A stretch of 64,000 nucleotides of DNA from Nannobrachium achirus (taxonomy: Eukaryota; Chordata; Actinopteri; Myctophiformes; Myctophidae): assembly GCA_963921795.1 (NCBI GenBank), contig OY997651.1:54812489-54876488 (forward strand). The letters are read 5' to 3'. Numbering within the stretch: position 1 is the stretch's first letter; each line of letters begins with the position of its first letter. The notes under the pieces are model-generated. The model made no database searches and had not been told where the DNA came from. It saw only the letters and a list, made by a program, of their open reading frames with translations. Shown in pieces: positions 11,738 through 24,349 of this stretch. Made by a program: the position numbers and the translations under genes.

Positions 11738-13316
11738 GACTCACTGACCTTTCCTGACCTATAATCACTGTCTTGTCCACATTCTCTAGCAAGCTGTCCT
11801 TCTCTAATGCCATGCTGTCACATCCTGACTGATGGATGCTTGTCTTCATTGTGAATGTGTTGCCATTCCATGCTTCCAAGCAGCCGTAGTAAATGAATGT
11901 AATATTGAGGAAATGGTTATGTTAGTTCTACTGTACGCACTGACTGTGAACACACAATAATGCACACAGCTAATAATGACCAGCATGAAATGAGATGAAA
12001 TGATTAAATAATGAATTGAAAGACAACAACACAGGCTACTGTTTTCAAAATCAACTAATATGTTTAGATGTTACATTTACTTCACAAATTGGACTGACAA
12101 ACTGTTATAGTTATAGTTGTTTTGTCCAGTCCACACACAGTTGTGGTTATAATGTGCAAATTTGCCATCTGTGTATTTTAGGTTTCTTCCAGAGAGTAAA
12201 AATTCCTTCTAGTATAATCATAATCATCATGTTTTATTTTTTTATTTTATTTTTATTAATTTTTTGGGGGGGACATGGCACCCACATTTGATGAGTGTTA
12301 AGAAAAAGATAATATGGGAGAAAAAGGAACTGTGGTTAGTGCAATTAGCTCAATCAATCAGACAGACAGACATATCTTCTTATGGACGACTAATCTCTTG
12401 CAGAGCTAAATCTGTCTTTCTGTCTGTCTGCCCAAATATGGAGATGAGTGATGTGATGTCATACTAATGTCATCTGGTATAGTGATGAATTTAACAGCAG
12501 TGTTACTCCCTCACTATGTGTATTCTTGTAGGGTTGTGAGTTCAAATCTTCATTCATTCATTCATTCATTCATTCATTTTATTTTGTTTCGCACATGTAG
12601 TGTACGATACAATCCATTATAGCCTACTATACTAGAAATTCAATATTCAATATTTACATTACAACGAAAAGGAGCAAGCAGAAGAATAAATTCTTATAAA
12701 TACCTGCCCCCTATTCAAAAATATACTAATGATCGGCATATATATGCCTTGAGAAGTAAAACACAAACAAAACTAAACCGAACCAAAACAAAACACAACA
12801 ACAAGACAAACGAAAAAAGCTAAACAAAAACAAGCATCAAGTGAACCATTAAATAAATAAGCAGAAACAGAATAACAAGAAAACGCAGAAGGTGTGCGGC
12901 AGTTTCCGGCGTCGCAGCTGAGAATGATCTACAAGCTCACAACGGTTGCATCTGCGACGCAACGTGAGCTTGTATGTCTGTGTCCCACAGATGAGATAAT
13001 GCCACAGTAAATTCTCGCGGAAACAGGTGGATAGAAGTGTCCAATTTGGAGAGGGCAAAGAGTAGCCTTGGGAACCAACAGTTCATGAGCCATATGACCC
13101 ATAAGGCCATAAGACATAATAGCTGACAGCTATCTCCTGTTTCTGTACTGTGAGGTGGCTTATGGGCAAAGAAGCCCCACATGTACACCCCTTGGACATG
13201 ACGTTAGTATGGACTTATACCCCCCAATCCAACTTTTTATTGAATTGTCCACCATTCACATCATGCAATAACACTTCTTGTCTGCATTGCAGTTCCATTA
13301 CCATTTTACATCAGTA
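11735..13316. other. Non-genic stretch
   Basis: Holds an (ATTC)n tract at 12549-12577, A-rich DNA around 12760-12880 and one short palindrome. No gene supported. Confidence 0.5.
12926..12979. repeat. Palindromic hairpin MITE copy, short
   Basis: TGATCTACAAGCTCACAACG faces ACGTGAGCTTGTATGTCTG around a CATCTGCG loop. Confidence 0.55.
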
Positions 13317-13989
13317 GGGGAGAGCGGGGTAAACTGAGACACTTTTTACATTTTCTCCCCTATAGGGGAACTAAAAGATATATCAGTAAAAATGTACACA
13401 TTTACCAGTAATTTGGGATGTTTTCTAACAATGGAAGTTATCAGAACATATTCAAGACAAAAGGCAGAGAAAATATGATTGTTTTAAAAAAAGTGGTCTT
13501 GTGTCTCAGTTTACCCCAGGACCGGGGTAAACTGAGACAGACCAGAGAATCAACGGGGTAAAGTGATCCACTCACTTTTTTCACTTTAAAACTACCATAA
13601 AAACACAAAAACCCAGTTAACCGGGTTAAATATGCACAACACAAAAATGTACATAGCATAAAGTCTTTTAATAGGGTTTGTCCTGTCATTTCCACCCATG
13701 TGTCAAACAATGTGACACAGAAAGAAAAAACTAAAAACCCTATAGAAAGTTGATAGAAGGGTTTACCAAACCTTCCTCAGTTGATCCTTATGTAATGTCT
13801 CATGTAGAATGCATTTCTGCAAAGTATATTGTTGTATTGTGCATAACTAATGAGATAATTAGCAAATTTAGTCCAATATGCTAATTATCTCATTAATTAT
13901 GCACGGTACATACAAATATATATCAGAAATGGAATCTACAGGGAAAATTACATAAGAATCAACTGAGAACAGTTTGGTACACCCTTTAA

Positions 13990-14612
13990 CCCTTAAGTTC
14001 TGTTCGGGTCATTTTGACCCGTTTTACATTTTCATTTGAAAAAAAAAGGTAGAAGTTTAAACTTTTTCCACCTGAAACTCACTGGCCTTAAAGATTCTTC
14101 TGAGATGAATGTGTAAAAAAAATATTTTTGCACTACACCCATGCTACACCCCCCTCATATTTTTTTGAACCTTAAGTGCTGTTCGGGTCATTTTGACCCG
14201 GAAGCACATCATTTTGCACAGAAATACACAGTATTGTGCCAAAACACAGACACACAGCCCCCCCCTTCTAACACGCCCCTTCCGAAGCCCCCCTGTCTGA
14301 TTTTCATTTTTTCCTATAAGCATGAGCAATATTACCCAGTATTAAATAAAGTCGTTTTTTTACATGAATTCCAGCTAAATCAGTAAAAACGCCTAGCTCG
14401 TTCAATGTTTAATGTGATATAGCAAAGCAGAAATGCAAACATTTACCATATATATCATATGAATTGTTTGGTATTGAGTCAAAGTCAATGTATCATGATG
14501 ATTTGTTAAGTTAAAATGTATATTAGTGTTGTTTTTTTTAAACCAAATATCCCCCGGGTCAAAATGACCCGAACAGAACGAAGGTGTAGTGAATCTGAAC
14601 AGAACTTAAGGG
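13990..14612. mobile_element. TTAA-flanked piggyBac-like MITE
   Basis: 623 bp, starts CCCTTAAGTTCTGTTCGGGT and ends with the inverted copy, with TTAA at 13986-13989 and 14613-14616. The sister TA element shows the unoccupied site (CCTTTAATCAGG), which proves insertion. The motif GGGTCATTTTGACCCG, itself a palindrome, is repeated internally. Confidence 0.75.
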
Positions 14613-15586
14613 TTAATCAGGTTTTTACATCTCCATGTCTATCATGTTGGGTTAATGTGAGATAGTGTCTCACTTTACCCCGAAGCAAATGTCTCACTTT
14701 ACCCCACAGCCACATTTTGGGAAAAGTGATATATTTGTGACTAGGTCTGGTACTTTGTTCCTTATGTCTGCATTGGTCATTTTTCTTTTTTGTACAGATT
14801 ATCCAAGTACAGAATCTAAGCTTTCATATGATGTATCATTTGTTGGAATTGGAGCATATTTGAAGAAGTTATGGGCATTTTAAACTTGTTGCACCATAAA
14901 ACCCAAAGTGCTTAAAAAGCCATTTCAATGCAAGGAACATTTTTACACCTCTAGGTAGCCAGAAGTGGGTGTGACAATGGGAGGGACAATAGGTACTTAC
15001 CCCCCCCCCCCCCCCCCCCCCCAATCACTCCCCCCCAAGTCAAACCACACCCACAGTGGTATAGCTGTCAACTTCAAATTTACTTTTATTCCACTACAAT
15101 TATTTAAAACTACTATTTAGTAGTAGACCTGTGGTATTGTGCTATAGTGCTTGCAGCCATGTCAGAAATAGTGGCCAGTGGTCTTTTCTACCTCCTCCCC
15201 TCCTTATATGCTCATCCTGTCATTTTCTTCTTTTTGTAGTTTTTATTTTTCACTAAAATAGTGTATTACAAAAGTACCTACATTTTATAATTAAGTAAAA
15301 GTATCAATACTGCAATGTAGAATCACTCTGTTACAAGTAAAAGTCCAGAATTAAAAAATGTACTTGAGTAAAAGTACAAAAGTATTGATTGATTGATTGA
15401 TTGAAGACTTTATTAGAAGTTTGCATAGGAAAAGGTACAGTTTCATGACGGTACAGTTCACTGGTACAAGGTCTACTAAAAGGAGATCCATGAAAAGACT
15501 AAGCTTATTTCCACTGGAAACCATTGAAGTATCTGGTATTGGTATCCAAATGTACTTAAAGTACCAAAAGTAAAAGTACAAAAATG

Positions 15587-15665
15587 TTTGAAAATAGCAG
15601 ATCTACAAGCTCACAACGCGTCGCACCGCAATGCGTTGTGAGCTTGTAGATTGGCTATTTTCAAA
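15587..15665. repeat. Palindromic hairpin MITE, type copy
   Basis: TTTGAAAATAGCAGATCTAC ... TCACAACGCG meets its inverted half GCGTTGTGAGCTTGTAGAT ... GGCTATTTTCAAA with about 10 bases between. It is the clearest of about 20 copies in the window. Confidence 0.75.
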
Positions 15666-15753
15666 TAGCCTTGGTATAACATAGGGCTAAAGTGGTTCAT
15701 GTATGTTTTAAACTTTAGTTATTGTGATTTAGCATTATTGGGCTAAATGTAAA

Positions 15754-16244
15754 GACGCTACGCTGCGCCAACCGTGAATTCACTTCAACCTGGTGTGGAG
15801 CAGTTAAACCTATTTGCTACGTACGTTCATATTTCAAAGATAAAGTGCTTACTGAAGTCTCACAGATGTCACCATAGGGTACGCTCCAGCAGAATGTCCC
15901 GTAATGATCGTATTATTTAACGAGGAGCATTTTAATCCGATCGGTCGGCGTTTCCTTAAAAAGGTATTAATGTATCTAAGTGCAGTACACCTCGCAACCG
16001 ATGGGGTCGCATGGCTGAAAAACAACAGAAAATGGCATCTGATCGGATTAAAATGCTGTTTATTAAACAATACGAAAGATACGGGTAATTCTGCTTGAGC
16101 GTACCATACTGTGACATCTGTGAGACTTCAGTAAGCACTTTATCTTTGAAATATGAACGTTTTTGTAGACGTACGTGGCAAATAGGTTTAACTGCTCCAC
16201 ACCAGGTTGAAGTGAATTTATTACGTGCGCAACACCGTAACTCG
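15754..16244. repeat. Foldback repeat, copy A
   Basis: Two arms of about 200 bp (CACTTCAACCTGGTGTGGAG outward to CTTACTGAAGTCTCACAG inward) surround a short centre near 16000. Part of the arm (GATACGGGTA, AAGCACTTT, GTGAGACT) is shared with copy B at 29284-29872. Confidence 0.7.
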
Positions 16245-18375
16245 AGCCCTATCTAAATTGGTCGGGCTAACTGTGCCAAATGTAGCATAATCAGTGTTTG
16301 TGTAACTTCAGTCAGAACGATAATCTGATGGTTCTGACAGACTTAAACTCCTCGCGTTGTGAGCTTGTAGAAGAGCAACAATTCCAGTTGTGTTGTGTAT
16401 ACGATGCCTTCAGCGCTATCTAACGTTAGCCGTTAGCCACTGCTTCTCATAATAAACAGCCAGCGTTAGCGTGAAGCTAACGCAGCTCGGCCACAAGTCT
16501 ATAGTATAACATAAAGCCCCGGTTCTCGAACGCTTCTTGCCTTTTGTGAACATTATATCCAAAAAGTAAAGGTCCTATGCCGGTCTCTCATCTGTTTACT
16601 TCATAAGCGTGGAAGAAAATCGAAGCAGCTTGTTGAAATAAAGTTTATATCGCTCATTTTGTCAGCCGGTCCTTTGTCCTTGTCACTGTATGGGCGGTGC
16701 TCAAAGCGTGAAATACGAGACAATTACTTTTCAGAGCGCTCTCTCTCCTCCCCCAAAAACCACGTACAGTTTCTTCCAAAAGCAGCCTAGTTTAACAAAT
16801 AAAACTAGCCATTGTCATACCTTAAAACAACTATCTTTTGACACGAAACCCTTGTTATAAATTCGAACTTGTGAGAATTTGAAAAAAACGAAAAATACAA
16901 AAAACGACTTTGACTTCATTTTCTCACTTTTCTGCCGTTTTAAAATTGGCGACATTAGGACGGTTTCACCAGCCTGGGACACATTTTATCAATTCAGGGT
17001 AATCTCCATCTAGCATCTATCACATGGATTTATAAGTTGGTAGTTCATCAACATGTATGATATAAAATGTTGTCCCTGCATCAATTTGCTTTGACACAAC
17101 AGTTGATTATGTGACAGCAAGAAAATTTACTTTTACATGCAAAAAACAAATTTTTGTGAAAAAAGCATGTTTTCTACAGCACTATCAGGTTTCTCTCTTC
17201 ATGGCAAGTGGGAAATTCAAAGGGCTTGAAAATATAATGGGCACATGACCACAAATGTGTTCCATTGCCAAGATAAATGGAGTGTCTCAGTTTACCCGGT
17301 GTCTCAGTTTACCCCGCTCTCCCCAAGATGGCAGTGTGTCTCAAAGAAATTGTGTTTTGTTATTAAAGGACAACGTCACCACTTTTAAACCTATCTTCAG
17401 TGAGATTTTTGAAAATATATTTTATTATCGTGAGAACAATGGCTTTATAACTATACTTTTCAGGAATAGAAAGCCTACAGTTTATACTAGCTTGGATTCC
17501 CCATCGATGATGTCTGGTAGACAGGTTCTGAACTCCCCAGAGCCCTCCTATGAGACACAAACCGAGTAGAAAAATAAAAGTGCTATTTTATCATAAAATG
17601 AACATTAGTGAGGACCAATTATGTAAGGGATAATGAATGGCTCCGCGGTGAATGACAACATATAACAGACTGACGGCCTAAAAAGTTATCTTATTTAGTA
17701 AGGGAAAGTTAGCCGAGTGTTAGACCAATCTGGGAACTAAATCTAAATAAATAGCTTTCTTCACAATTGTGTTCATAAAGGTGTCTACTATCACCTCTGA
17801 ACTTTTTCAACCACAACTCCCTTCGGAAACTTTGTGGGAGCCAATCAAAGTTGGGGGTATCGGGATGCCTGGGATTAAAGGGGATAAAATAAAATAAAAT
17901 GGCTAATATGAGCATATGGGGTGTATAATTAGGGTATTTTGGGCTGCTGAATCAATTCCAACCATTAGTTTTCAGTTAAAATGACTCCTTGGCCATAAAA
18001 TAGGCCTAATTGGCTAAGGCTTAGCCAATCATGTCATTCGAGTTCGCCTGTGTCCTGTTAGTCCCTATGTTTTAAACCCTTTTGAGTGTTCCTCCTGTGT
18101 GTCATGATGTGTGCTTACCCACCTGATCTTGAATAGTTTTCATGAATTCCAACCCTACTCCAACCATTTTTTTTATTGCCAATATTATATAGCCTATTTT
18201 ATGGCCAAGGAGTAATTTCTACTGATAAATGGAGTTGGAACAACTTAAGTTCGGGAGGAGATTTGGCCAAGCAGAGGACAATCTACCACCCCTAACCAGC
18301 CACCGGTAACTCCACCCATGCCATCCTGTGCCAACCACTCACCCATCTCCTATCAAGCCGACAACTCCTCCTCCA

Positions 18376-18430
18376 CCAATCACGGTGGTATATAAACCCG
18401 ACTTGAAAAAACGGCGGCGTGCATAGTTTC
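18376..18430 (+). promoter_or_regulatory. CCAAT and TATA promoter of the gag-like gene
   Basis: CCAAT at 18376-18380 and TATAAA at 18391-18396 are spaced as in a polymerase II core promoter. Transcription is predicted to begin near 18420, about 115 bases before the ATG at 18535. Confidence 0.5.
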
Positions 18431-18534
18431 CAGTAAACGCTGCACTACGTTCGTTTCAAGCTTAGCTCCACAGTCAAACTTTTGAACACTCCTTTTCACA
18501 AACAACACATTCTACACCTTCTAGCAACTCCAGC

Positions 18535-20106
18535 ATGGCACACCTTTTACAAACTTACGCTTCCGACGAGGATATATACAACCCCAGTCTCCAACAACAA
18601 CCCACTATGACTCACCAGTCTGCAGCACCACGACAGGTTAAATCCACCGTTTCCATTCCTTCCCTCCTCCGTACTCCACGCAAACTCCGAAAGCCGTACC
18701 TCACTCCTCACCAACGGCGCCCGTCAGCGTCAACACCAGCTCAGCAAACCCACCGCTCTTCTCCCCGCAACCCAAGCGGCGACGTCGCTCGCTCGGCAGC
18801 AGCGTCTCGTGGCGGCGACGCCGTGCGGCTTGCGAGTACTCACACGGCTACTCCACCACCACCAAGCTTCCGTGACGGCGATGTTGCACGGCCGTCGCAT
18901 CGCGGAAACGCGTCGCGTCAGGCCGCTCAGTCGCACGGCCGTGACGTCACTCGGTCGGCGACTCCGTCAATAGATGACGTCACCAGGCTGCCTCGGGGCT
19001 TCTCGACCTCCACCACCTCCACACGCCAGTCATTCCAGCAGTCTCCCCATCATGTCCAGTCCAGCTATCCATCAGTTACAGTAACAGCCGCCACAGCAAC
19101 AGCAGTCTCAGCAACAACATCGGCCAGTATTAATCAATCAGCCTACCACACTCCCCTCATTCCACTCGTGCATGATCCTCTACAGTCTGTTTCATTTGTT
19201 CCCACTTCATATGCTCCTCCCAAACCTGTCTTTTTCTCACTTGCTACAGCCACTCCAGCTCCTGTGCCCCCATCAGCCTTGGCACTCAATACCCCCATGG
19301 TTTCCTCCTCCCTCAGACATCAGATCCTCCAAGGTGTGGACATTGATCTCTCCTCCCTTGTCCGACCCACTGCAACAAACCATCAACCCAGATCCGTCGA
19401 AGTGGGAGGAGTCTCCATAACCCTCCGTGAACTCACGTCATCTTCCTCAACCATCCTCACCCCTATCGAGTTTGTACTGGCATTTTCCATTTTCCGTGAC
19501 ATCATCAGTTCCTCATACCCATCCCGCCGCCAGGAATTAGATGATCATCTATTCATTTGTATGGATTTGTCCGCCCGCTTTGGAGGCACACTATTCTATG
19601 AATACCATCGCCAGTTTTCCGCCAGAGCCGCTTCCAGACTAATTCAACGAAACACAGCCACCTACTGGGGCGCACTCGACCTGGACCTATACTGCAGGAT
19701 CTTCGCAGGGAAGTCAACCAACACATGTAGCCTCTGTAATTGCCCTGCCCATCCCACCACTCAGTGCTCTTTCATCGCACCCGCCCCCTGCCCCCCCGCT
19801 CCGCAGCATTCCTCCAGCCCTGCAATTCCTCTCTTCAGCGAGCCCATGCCCCCAACCAACACCAGCTACCAATATCCTGCAACCTCCCAGGCCAGAGACC
19901 GTCGCGGCCGCCCTCTTGTTTTCATGGGGAACAAAATGTTGTGTAACAACTTTAATGAGGGCGGCTGCGACCTCTCTTCATGCAAAATGCTCCACATGTG
20001 CACCTTCTGTGCCGGCGCCCACTCCCACATCTCCTGTCCCCAGGAACAAAACAATTCACCAGAACATCAACCATCCCCGCCGGCATCAACTTCACAAAAC
20101 CAATAA
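18535..20106 (+). CDS. Gag-like protein with zinc knuckles, of a DIRS-type element
   Basis: A 523-codon intronless frame, the only long one in the left half. The N-terminal 200 residues are rich in Ser, Thr, Pro, Arg and Ala and look disordered and basic. A folded region follows (about 270-395). Then come C398-SLC-NCPA-H-PTTQ-C411, a CX2CX4HX4C zinc knuckle, a Pro/Ser linker, and a second cluster: C470-x7-C478-x4-C483-x3-H487 followed by C489-x2-C492-x3-H496-x4-C501. Such clusters are typical of retroelement gag proteins, including tyrosine-recombinase retrotransposons. It lies between long inverted repeats (17695-22146), behind CCAAT and TATA boxes. I see no reverse transcriptase, RNase H, methylase or tyrosine recombinase downstream, so the element is probably non-autonomous. 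A domesticated host gene is a less likely alternative. Confidence 0.7.
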   Translation: MAHLLQTYASDEDIYNPSLQQQPTMTHQSAAPRQVKSTVSIPSLLRTPRKLRKPYLTPHQRRPSASTPAQQTHRSSPRNPSGDVARSAAASRGGDAVRLASTHTATPPPPSFRDGDVARPSHRGNASRQAAQSHGRDVTRSATPSIDDVTRLPRGFSTSTTSTRQSFQQSPHHVQSSYPSVTVTAATATAVSATTSASINQSAYHTPLIPLVHDPLQSVSFVPTSYAPPKPVFFSLATATPAPVPPSALALNTPMVSSSLRHQILQGVDIDLSSLVRPTATNHQPRSVEVGGVSITLRELTSSSSTILTPIEFVLAFSIFRDIISSSYPSRRQELDDHLFICMDLSARFGGTLFYEYHRQFSARAASRLIQRNTATYWGALDLDLYCRIFAGKSTNTCSLCNCPAHPTTQCSFIAPAPCPPAPQHSSSPAIPLFSEPMPPTNTSYQYPATSQARDRRGRPLVFMGNKMLCNNFNEGGCDLSSCKMLHMCTFCAGAHSHISCPQEQNNSPEHQPSPPASTSQNQ

Positions 20107-20989
20107 CTGCCTCTCCTCATCTCCTCATGCCCTCATCCTCATCTTCTCATGCCCCCAGAAACAAACAAAACGCCATAACATCAACCATCTCTGTCTACCT
20201 GTGCGGCACCAACTTCACAACCAATAACTGCCTCTCCTCATCCAACATCCTCAAATCACCATACTACTCGACGGCCTCCAAAGGAACAAGACAAGGACTT
20301 CCCCCACAATGCAGCCATTCAAGCAGTCCAATTGTCCGGTCACAGCAATCCATCAGTCAACCCCTCACCTTTCAATTTTTAGCCAGGCGTGTCCACATCC
20401 TACGCACTGGCCACACAGATGCCCACACAGACAATGCTCAACGCCATTTCCCTCCTGATTTCTTTTGGGGTCTTCTAAGATGCTCAGAGATTCCACCCTG
20501 CTCGTCATACTCGCCTCGCTGACCTAATTCCTTCGCTTTCATCTTCTAACACAGCACAACCAACCAGTACGGCAACACCACTCCCATCTTCATCTTCTAA
20601 CTTGACTCCTCAGCCCCTACGAGCCCCACCTTAATTACACATACTCCTGACGTGCACAGCACCCGCATATGGTTCCATTCTCACCTCCGACTGGACCCCC
20701 CTAACCGAAACTCTCCAGAACCTTCTCGAGTCACTCTTTCGGAATCGGAGCCGCATCCACAGCATCAAGCAAGGGAGTTCGTGGCCATTTCATACAAATC
20801 CTCGGCCGCTCTTCCCAAGCCTACCACAGCTACATCCGTTCCAACTCCCCGGACCTACGTAACGCCCAACTCTCCTCGATCTCGTAATCCCACAATCCGA
20901 TTCTTTTGGGGTCTCTCTACATGCTTCAGCACGGACGCGTGCTCTTGACCCCTAAGCCAAAGTACCTGGGTCTGCGACCCCCCGGAACC

Positions 20990-21810
20990 TCCCCCCTCAT
21001 GCCTGCCATCCTCCGTCCATGCTCCTGACCATCTAAGCTGCACACTACACGCTTGCGTGTGGTGATGACCTTCGATGATCATGCCAGCACCCCAAATGTC
21101 ATTCTCGTGCCCATGGCGATCTAAGCTGCACACTACGCGCTTGCGTGTGGTGCTGACCTTAGATGACCACGCACTCAGAGTGTCATTTCACGCCCCTGGC
21201 CATCCAAGCTGCACACACCATGCTCGCATGGTGCGTGACCTTAGATGACCATGCTGGCACCCCCATGTCATCCATGCCCCGATGACCAAGCCGGCACCTA
21301 CGGCATTCATGCCCCGATGCCCGTGCCGTCTCCCTCATGCTGTTCGGGCGTCTTAGCCATCTAAGCCGCACACAGCACGCTTGCGTGTTGTGATGTCCTT
21401 AGATGACTATTTTGCACTCAGCATCTTGGCCTTTTATGCTGCATGTCCCATGCCACGCATGCGATGCGCCCATAAACGACCATACTCCAAAAGCTAAATG
21501 TTGTTCGTGCCCTTGGCCATCTAAGCCGCACACTGCACGCTTGCGTGTAGTGCTGACCTTAGACGTACATTAGCACTCTGCATTCTTGGCCGTTCATGCC
21601 ACACATCTCATGCCGCGCATGCGATGAGTCCATAAACGACCATATACCAAAACCTAAATGTTGTTCGTGCCCTTGACCATCTAAGCTGCACACTGCACGC
21701 TTGCGTGTAGTGCTGACCTTAGATGACCATTAGCACTCTGCATTCTTGGACGTTTATGCCGCACATCTCATGCCACGCATGCGATGCGCCCATAAACGAC
21801 CAGGCTCTCG
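20990..21810. repeat. Array of paired hairpin repeats inside the DIRS-like element
   Basis: A unit with CATCTAAGCTGCACAC, then a CACGCTTGCGTG core, then GACCTTAGATG folds on itself and recurs near 21030, 21120, 21205, 21355, 21515 and 21675. It alternates with a second hairpin built on CGTTTATGCC ... CCATAAACGACC around a CGCATGCG core. No coding potential is evident. A role in packaging, replication or 3' end formation is possible but unproven. Confidence 0.6.
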
Positions 21811-22526
21811 GTCTTATAATAAACAACCTTAAACCTATATTTTGTCTGATGCTTGGTCTCTCCTAGTGAACTAATGGTTGGAATGGATTCAGCAGCCCCA
21901 AAATACCCTAATTACACACTTCATACACTCATATTGGCAATTAAAAAAGAAAATCCCCCTTTAATCCCAGGCCCTCGGGATACCCCCCAACTTTGATCGG
22001 CTCCCACAAAATTTCCGAAGGGAGTTGTGTTTGAAAAGGTTCAGAGGTGATAGTAGACACCTTTATGAACACATTTGTGAAGAAAGCTATTGATTTAGAT
22101 TTAGTTCCCAGATTGGTCTAACACACGGCTAACTTTACCTTACTAATTGTCGGAGTGGCAACACTTCCATAGAGAATAGGGTAAGGGTTAGGTATAGGGT
22201 TGGTGTCGGAATGGGGGGGGTGTCTGAATGGCAGCATGTCGGAATGGAAACATGTAACCACAACCCCCCCGCCCCCCAACCCCGCCCCCAATGTTAACCT
22301 AGTATCAAATATAACTTAATTTTCTTCGTACAGCCTGGAGTAGAAGACTCCTTTTCAACTAGGTTCATGTATGTGAATTAACAGGCCCAATTACAAAAGT
22401 GTTGCATTTTAAGTTTTATTATTAATTTGCACTGTATGTAGTATAAATGTTTTGGTTTGTTATTTAGATTGAACATAGTTTGTGAATTGTCATGTTGATA
22501 CATTCTTTGTCAAATGAAATGGATAA

Positions 22527-22699
22527 AGGCCTCTCCATACTTCGACCGAAATGTTGGGTGAGTTGTGTTTTCCGACGTGCAAATTTCCGAACTCTCGTTC
22601 GGTCCAATGCTTTTCAGAAGTCCCTAGGGATATAATTTTATGGTAGAAAAGGACCTTTTGACCGAAAACGGCGGTTTCGGTCGAACTATGAAGAGGCCT
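22527..22699. mobile_element. Harbinger-like MITE
   Basis: 173 bp, starts AGGCCTCTCCATACTTCGAC and ends with the inverted form AGAGGCCT. TAA lies directly on both sides (22524-22526, 22700-22702), the target type of PIF/Harbinger elements. Confidence 0.6.
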
Positions 22700-24349
22700 T
22701 AAGTCTTGAATGGTAAGTCCATATGGGCTGCCTCTGGAGTAACAGTGTGTATTTATTTGGCATATCAGACCTAAGTCTAACTTCCTCTGGTCTCTGTACA
22801 GTATGTCATCCTAGACCTAATACCAAACAAGTAAAATAAACAAGGCTACCGTTCCGGACCTGTACAGGCCATCGGTCGGTAACGTTTACTCAAAGCAACA
22901 AACAACTTCACACACTTCAACAGACTGTGTCACTCCTTGACTGTCAAACTTCCCAAACTGGTGCATGCATGCATAGAGTTTAAAAGGACCTCTTCAGTGT
23001 TAACCCATTAACAACTCAGTGTCATTTTGAATACCGGACTTCTACTTGTAACAGAGTACATCTACATTGCAGTATTGATACTCCCCAAATGACTTATTTT
23101 CTATTGATTAATCACGCCATGGAGACTTGCATTTGGGTCCCAATCTGGAATCAATGGGAGTACATTTATATAATCAGATTTTGTGTTTGTCTTACATTCT
23201 AAAGAATATCTGCACGCAGTGGTAACGCTTGCAGCGTTACCACTTCAGTGGTAAAGAAGGGGGGCAAGTGGGAAAGGAGATTAAACAAGGTGCGTGAGCA
23301 TAGTAGCAGATGTGAACTGTGAATGACACAGTACTTATACACGTTAGTTAACTTACTGTAGAAAAACACATAAAATATCCCTTCTTAAATTGTCACTTTA
23401 GAAATATGCACGAGTCTTGATATATGGGCATGTCACGTGTGTTTGTGACAAGATTTTCAGGCCGATTCGTTGTCTGAAAATATCCATGTACTGTATGAGA
23501 ATTTTAGCATATTATGTACAGTATAGTGAATCCGCAAAAGAGTGTGTGCGTGTGCATGCACGCGCAATGACTTAGATAGAAAATAGTGACAAGACAATGT
23601 ACATAGTACATAACTTAACTTAAATTAGTTAAGGAAAATGACAATGGTGATGAACATAATGTAAATCAAGGAGACCAAACCACAGACTGAGGAGCAAAAC
23701 ATTGCTGTATTGTGCAAGAATATTTACAATATTTACAAGGTAAAAATTAAGACATTGAGGGCCATTCTACAAATGTCTTCTAAATCCTAACAGTTTTCTG
23801 AGCTCAGTGGTGCTCAAACTCTTTCATGTCAAAATTATATGTATTTGGCTGCCGAACCCCCATCTCTTTTTATCTACATAAATCCAATAAAGTCGTACTG
23901 GTGTAAAAAAGTAATAACATATTACTGTCATAAAATAAATCATAAAAAAGTTAGTTTCTATCAAATACCATAGTATCCAGCAACAAACTATGCAATATCC
24001 CCCAAAATGCCACACAACACTATTATGTTAATATAAGTCATAAAAAAAACAAGAAAATTAAAAAGGGCATATTTCATATGCCCATATCCCAAGAAAATCA
24101 TGAAACAAGTAAAGTCAGACTACAGACATAAAGAAATAATAACCAGAACATCTTTATCTTGTGGAGCAAACCCTGTTAGATTGAGTTTGGTCTATTTACA
24201 GTATCAACCTGCTGTGTATGCATGCTAGAGAACAGTTCTTACATGTTACCCTGCATTCATTCTGAAGATCAATTTGTATCGCGGTGTCCCTGCATTAATG
24301 GTGAAGATCCATTTGACTTCATCCAGAGCATGTGTCATGTTGGGTTGTC
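22700..24349. other. Downstream flank of FCR4
   Basis: From about 23590 the DNA is the repeated receptor 3' flank (CAATGGTGATGAACATAATG, GAGACCAAACCA, TATTTACAATATTTACAAGG), also found near 34915, 48740 and 59580. No other gene is visible. Confidence 0.6.

Larger units (their letters stand above)
13317..17324. mobile_element. TA-flanked DNA transposon, long copy with nested insertions
   Basis: The ends are GGGGAGAGCGGGGTAAACTG and its reverse complement. The interior repeats GGGGTAAACTGAGAC several times in both orientations. The copy contains a TTAA-flanked insert (13990-14612) and about 2.2 kb (roughly 14728-16985) absent from the sister copy at 45532-46693, which includes a foldback. The right target base pair is AA instead of TA. 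No transposase frame was found. Confidence 0.65.
17695..22146. mobile_element. 4.45-kb element with 275-bp inverted terminal repeats (DIRS-like)
   Basis: The left arm (17695-17969) begins TTAGTAAGGGAAAGTTAGCC; the right arm (21870-22146) is its reverse complement with scattered mismatches and ends GGCTAACTTTACCTTACTAA. Inside are the promoter, the gag-like gene, a direct duplication near 20046-20240 and a hairpin-repeat array. Inverted terminal repeats plus a gag gene point to DIRS. A TIR DNA transposon with a TA target duplication cannot be excluded, since TA flanks both ends. Confidence 0.65.

Noticed and set aside
18730-20054. Additional frames opposite or overlapping the gag-like gene
   Set aside because: They are G/C-rich shadows of the 523-codon frame without own start context or motifs.
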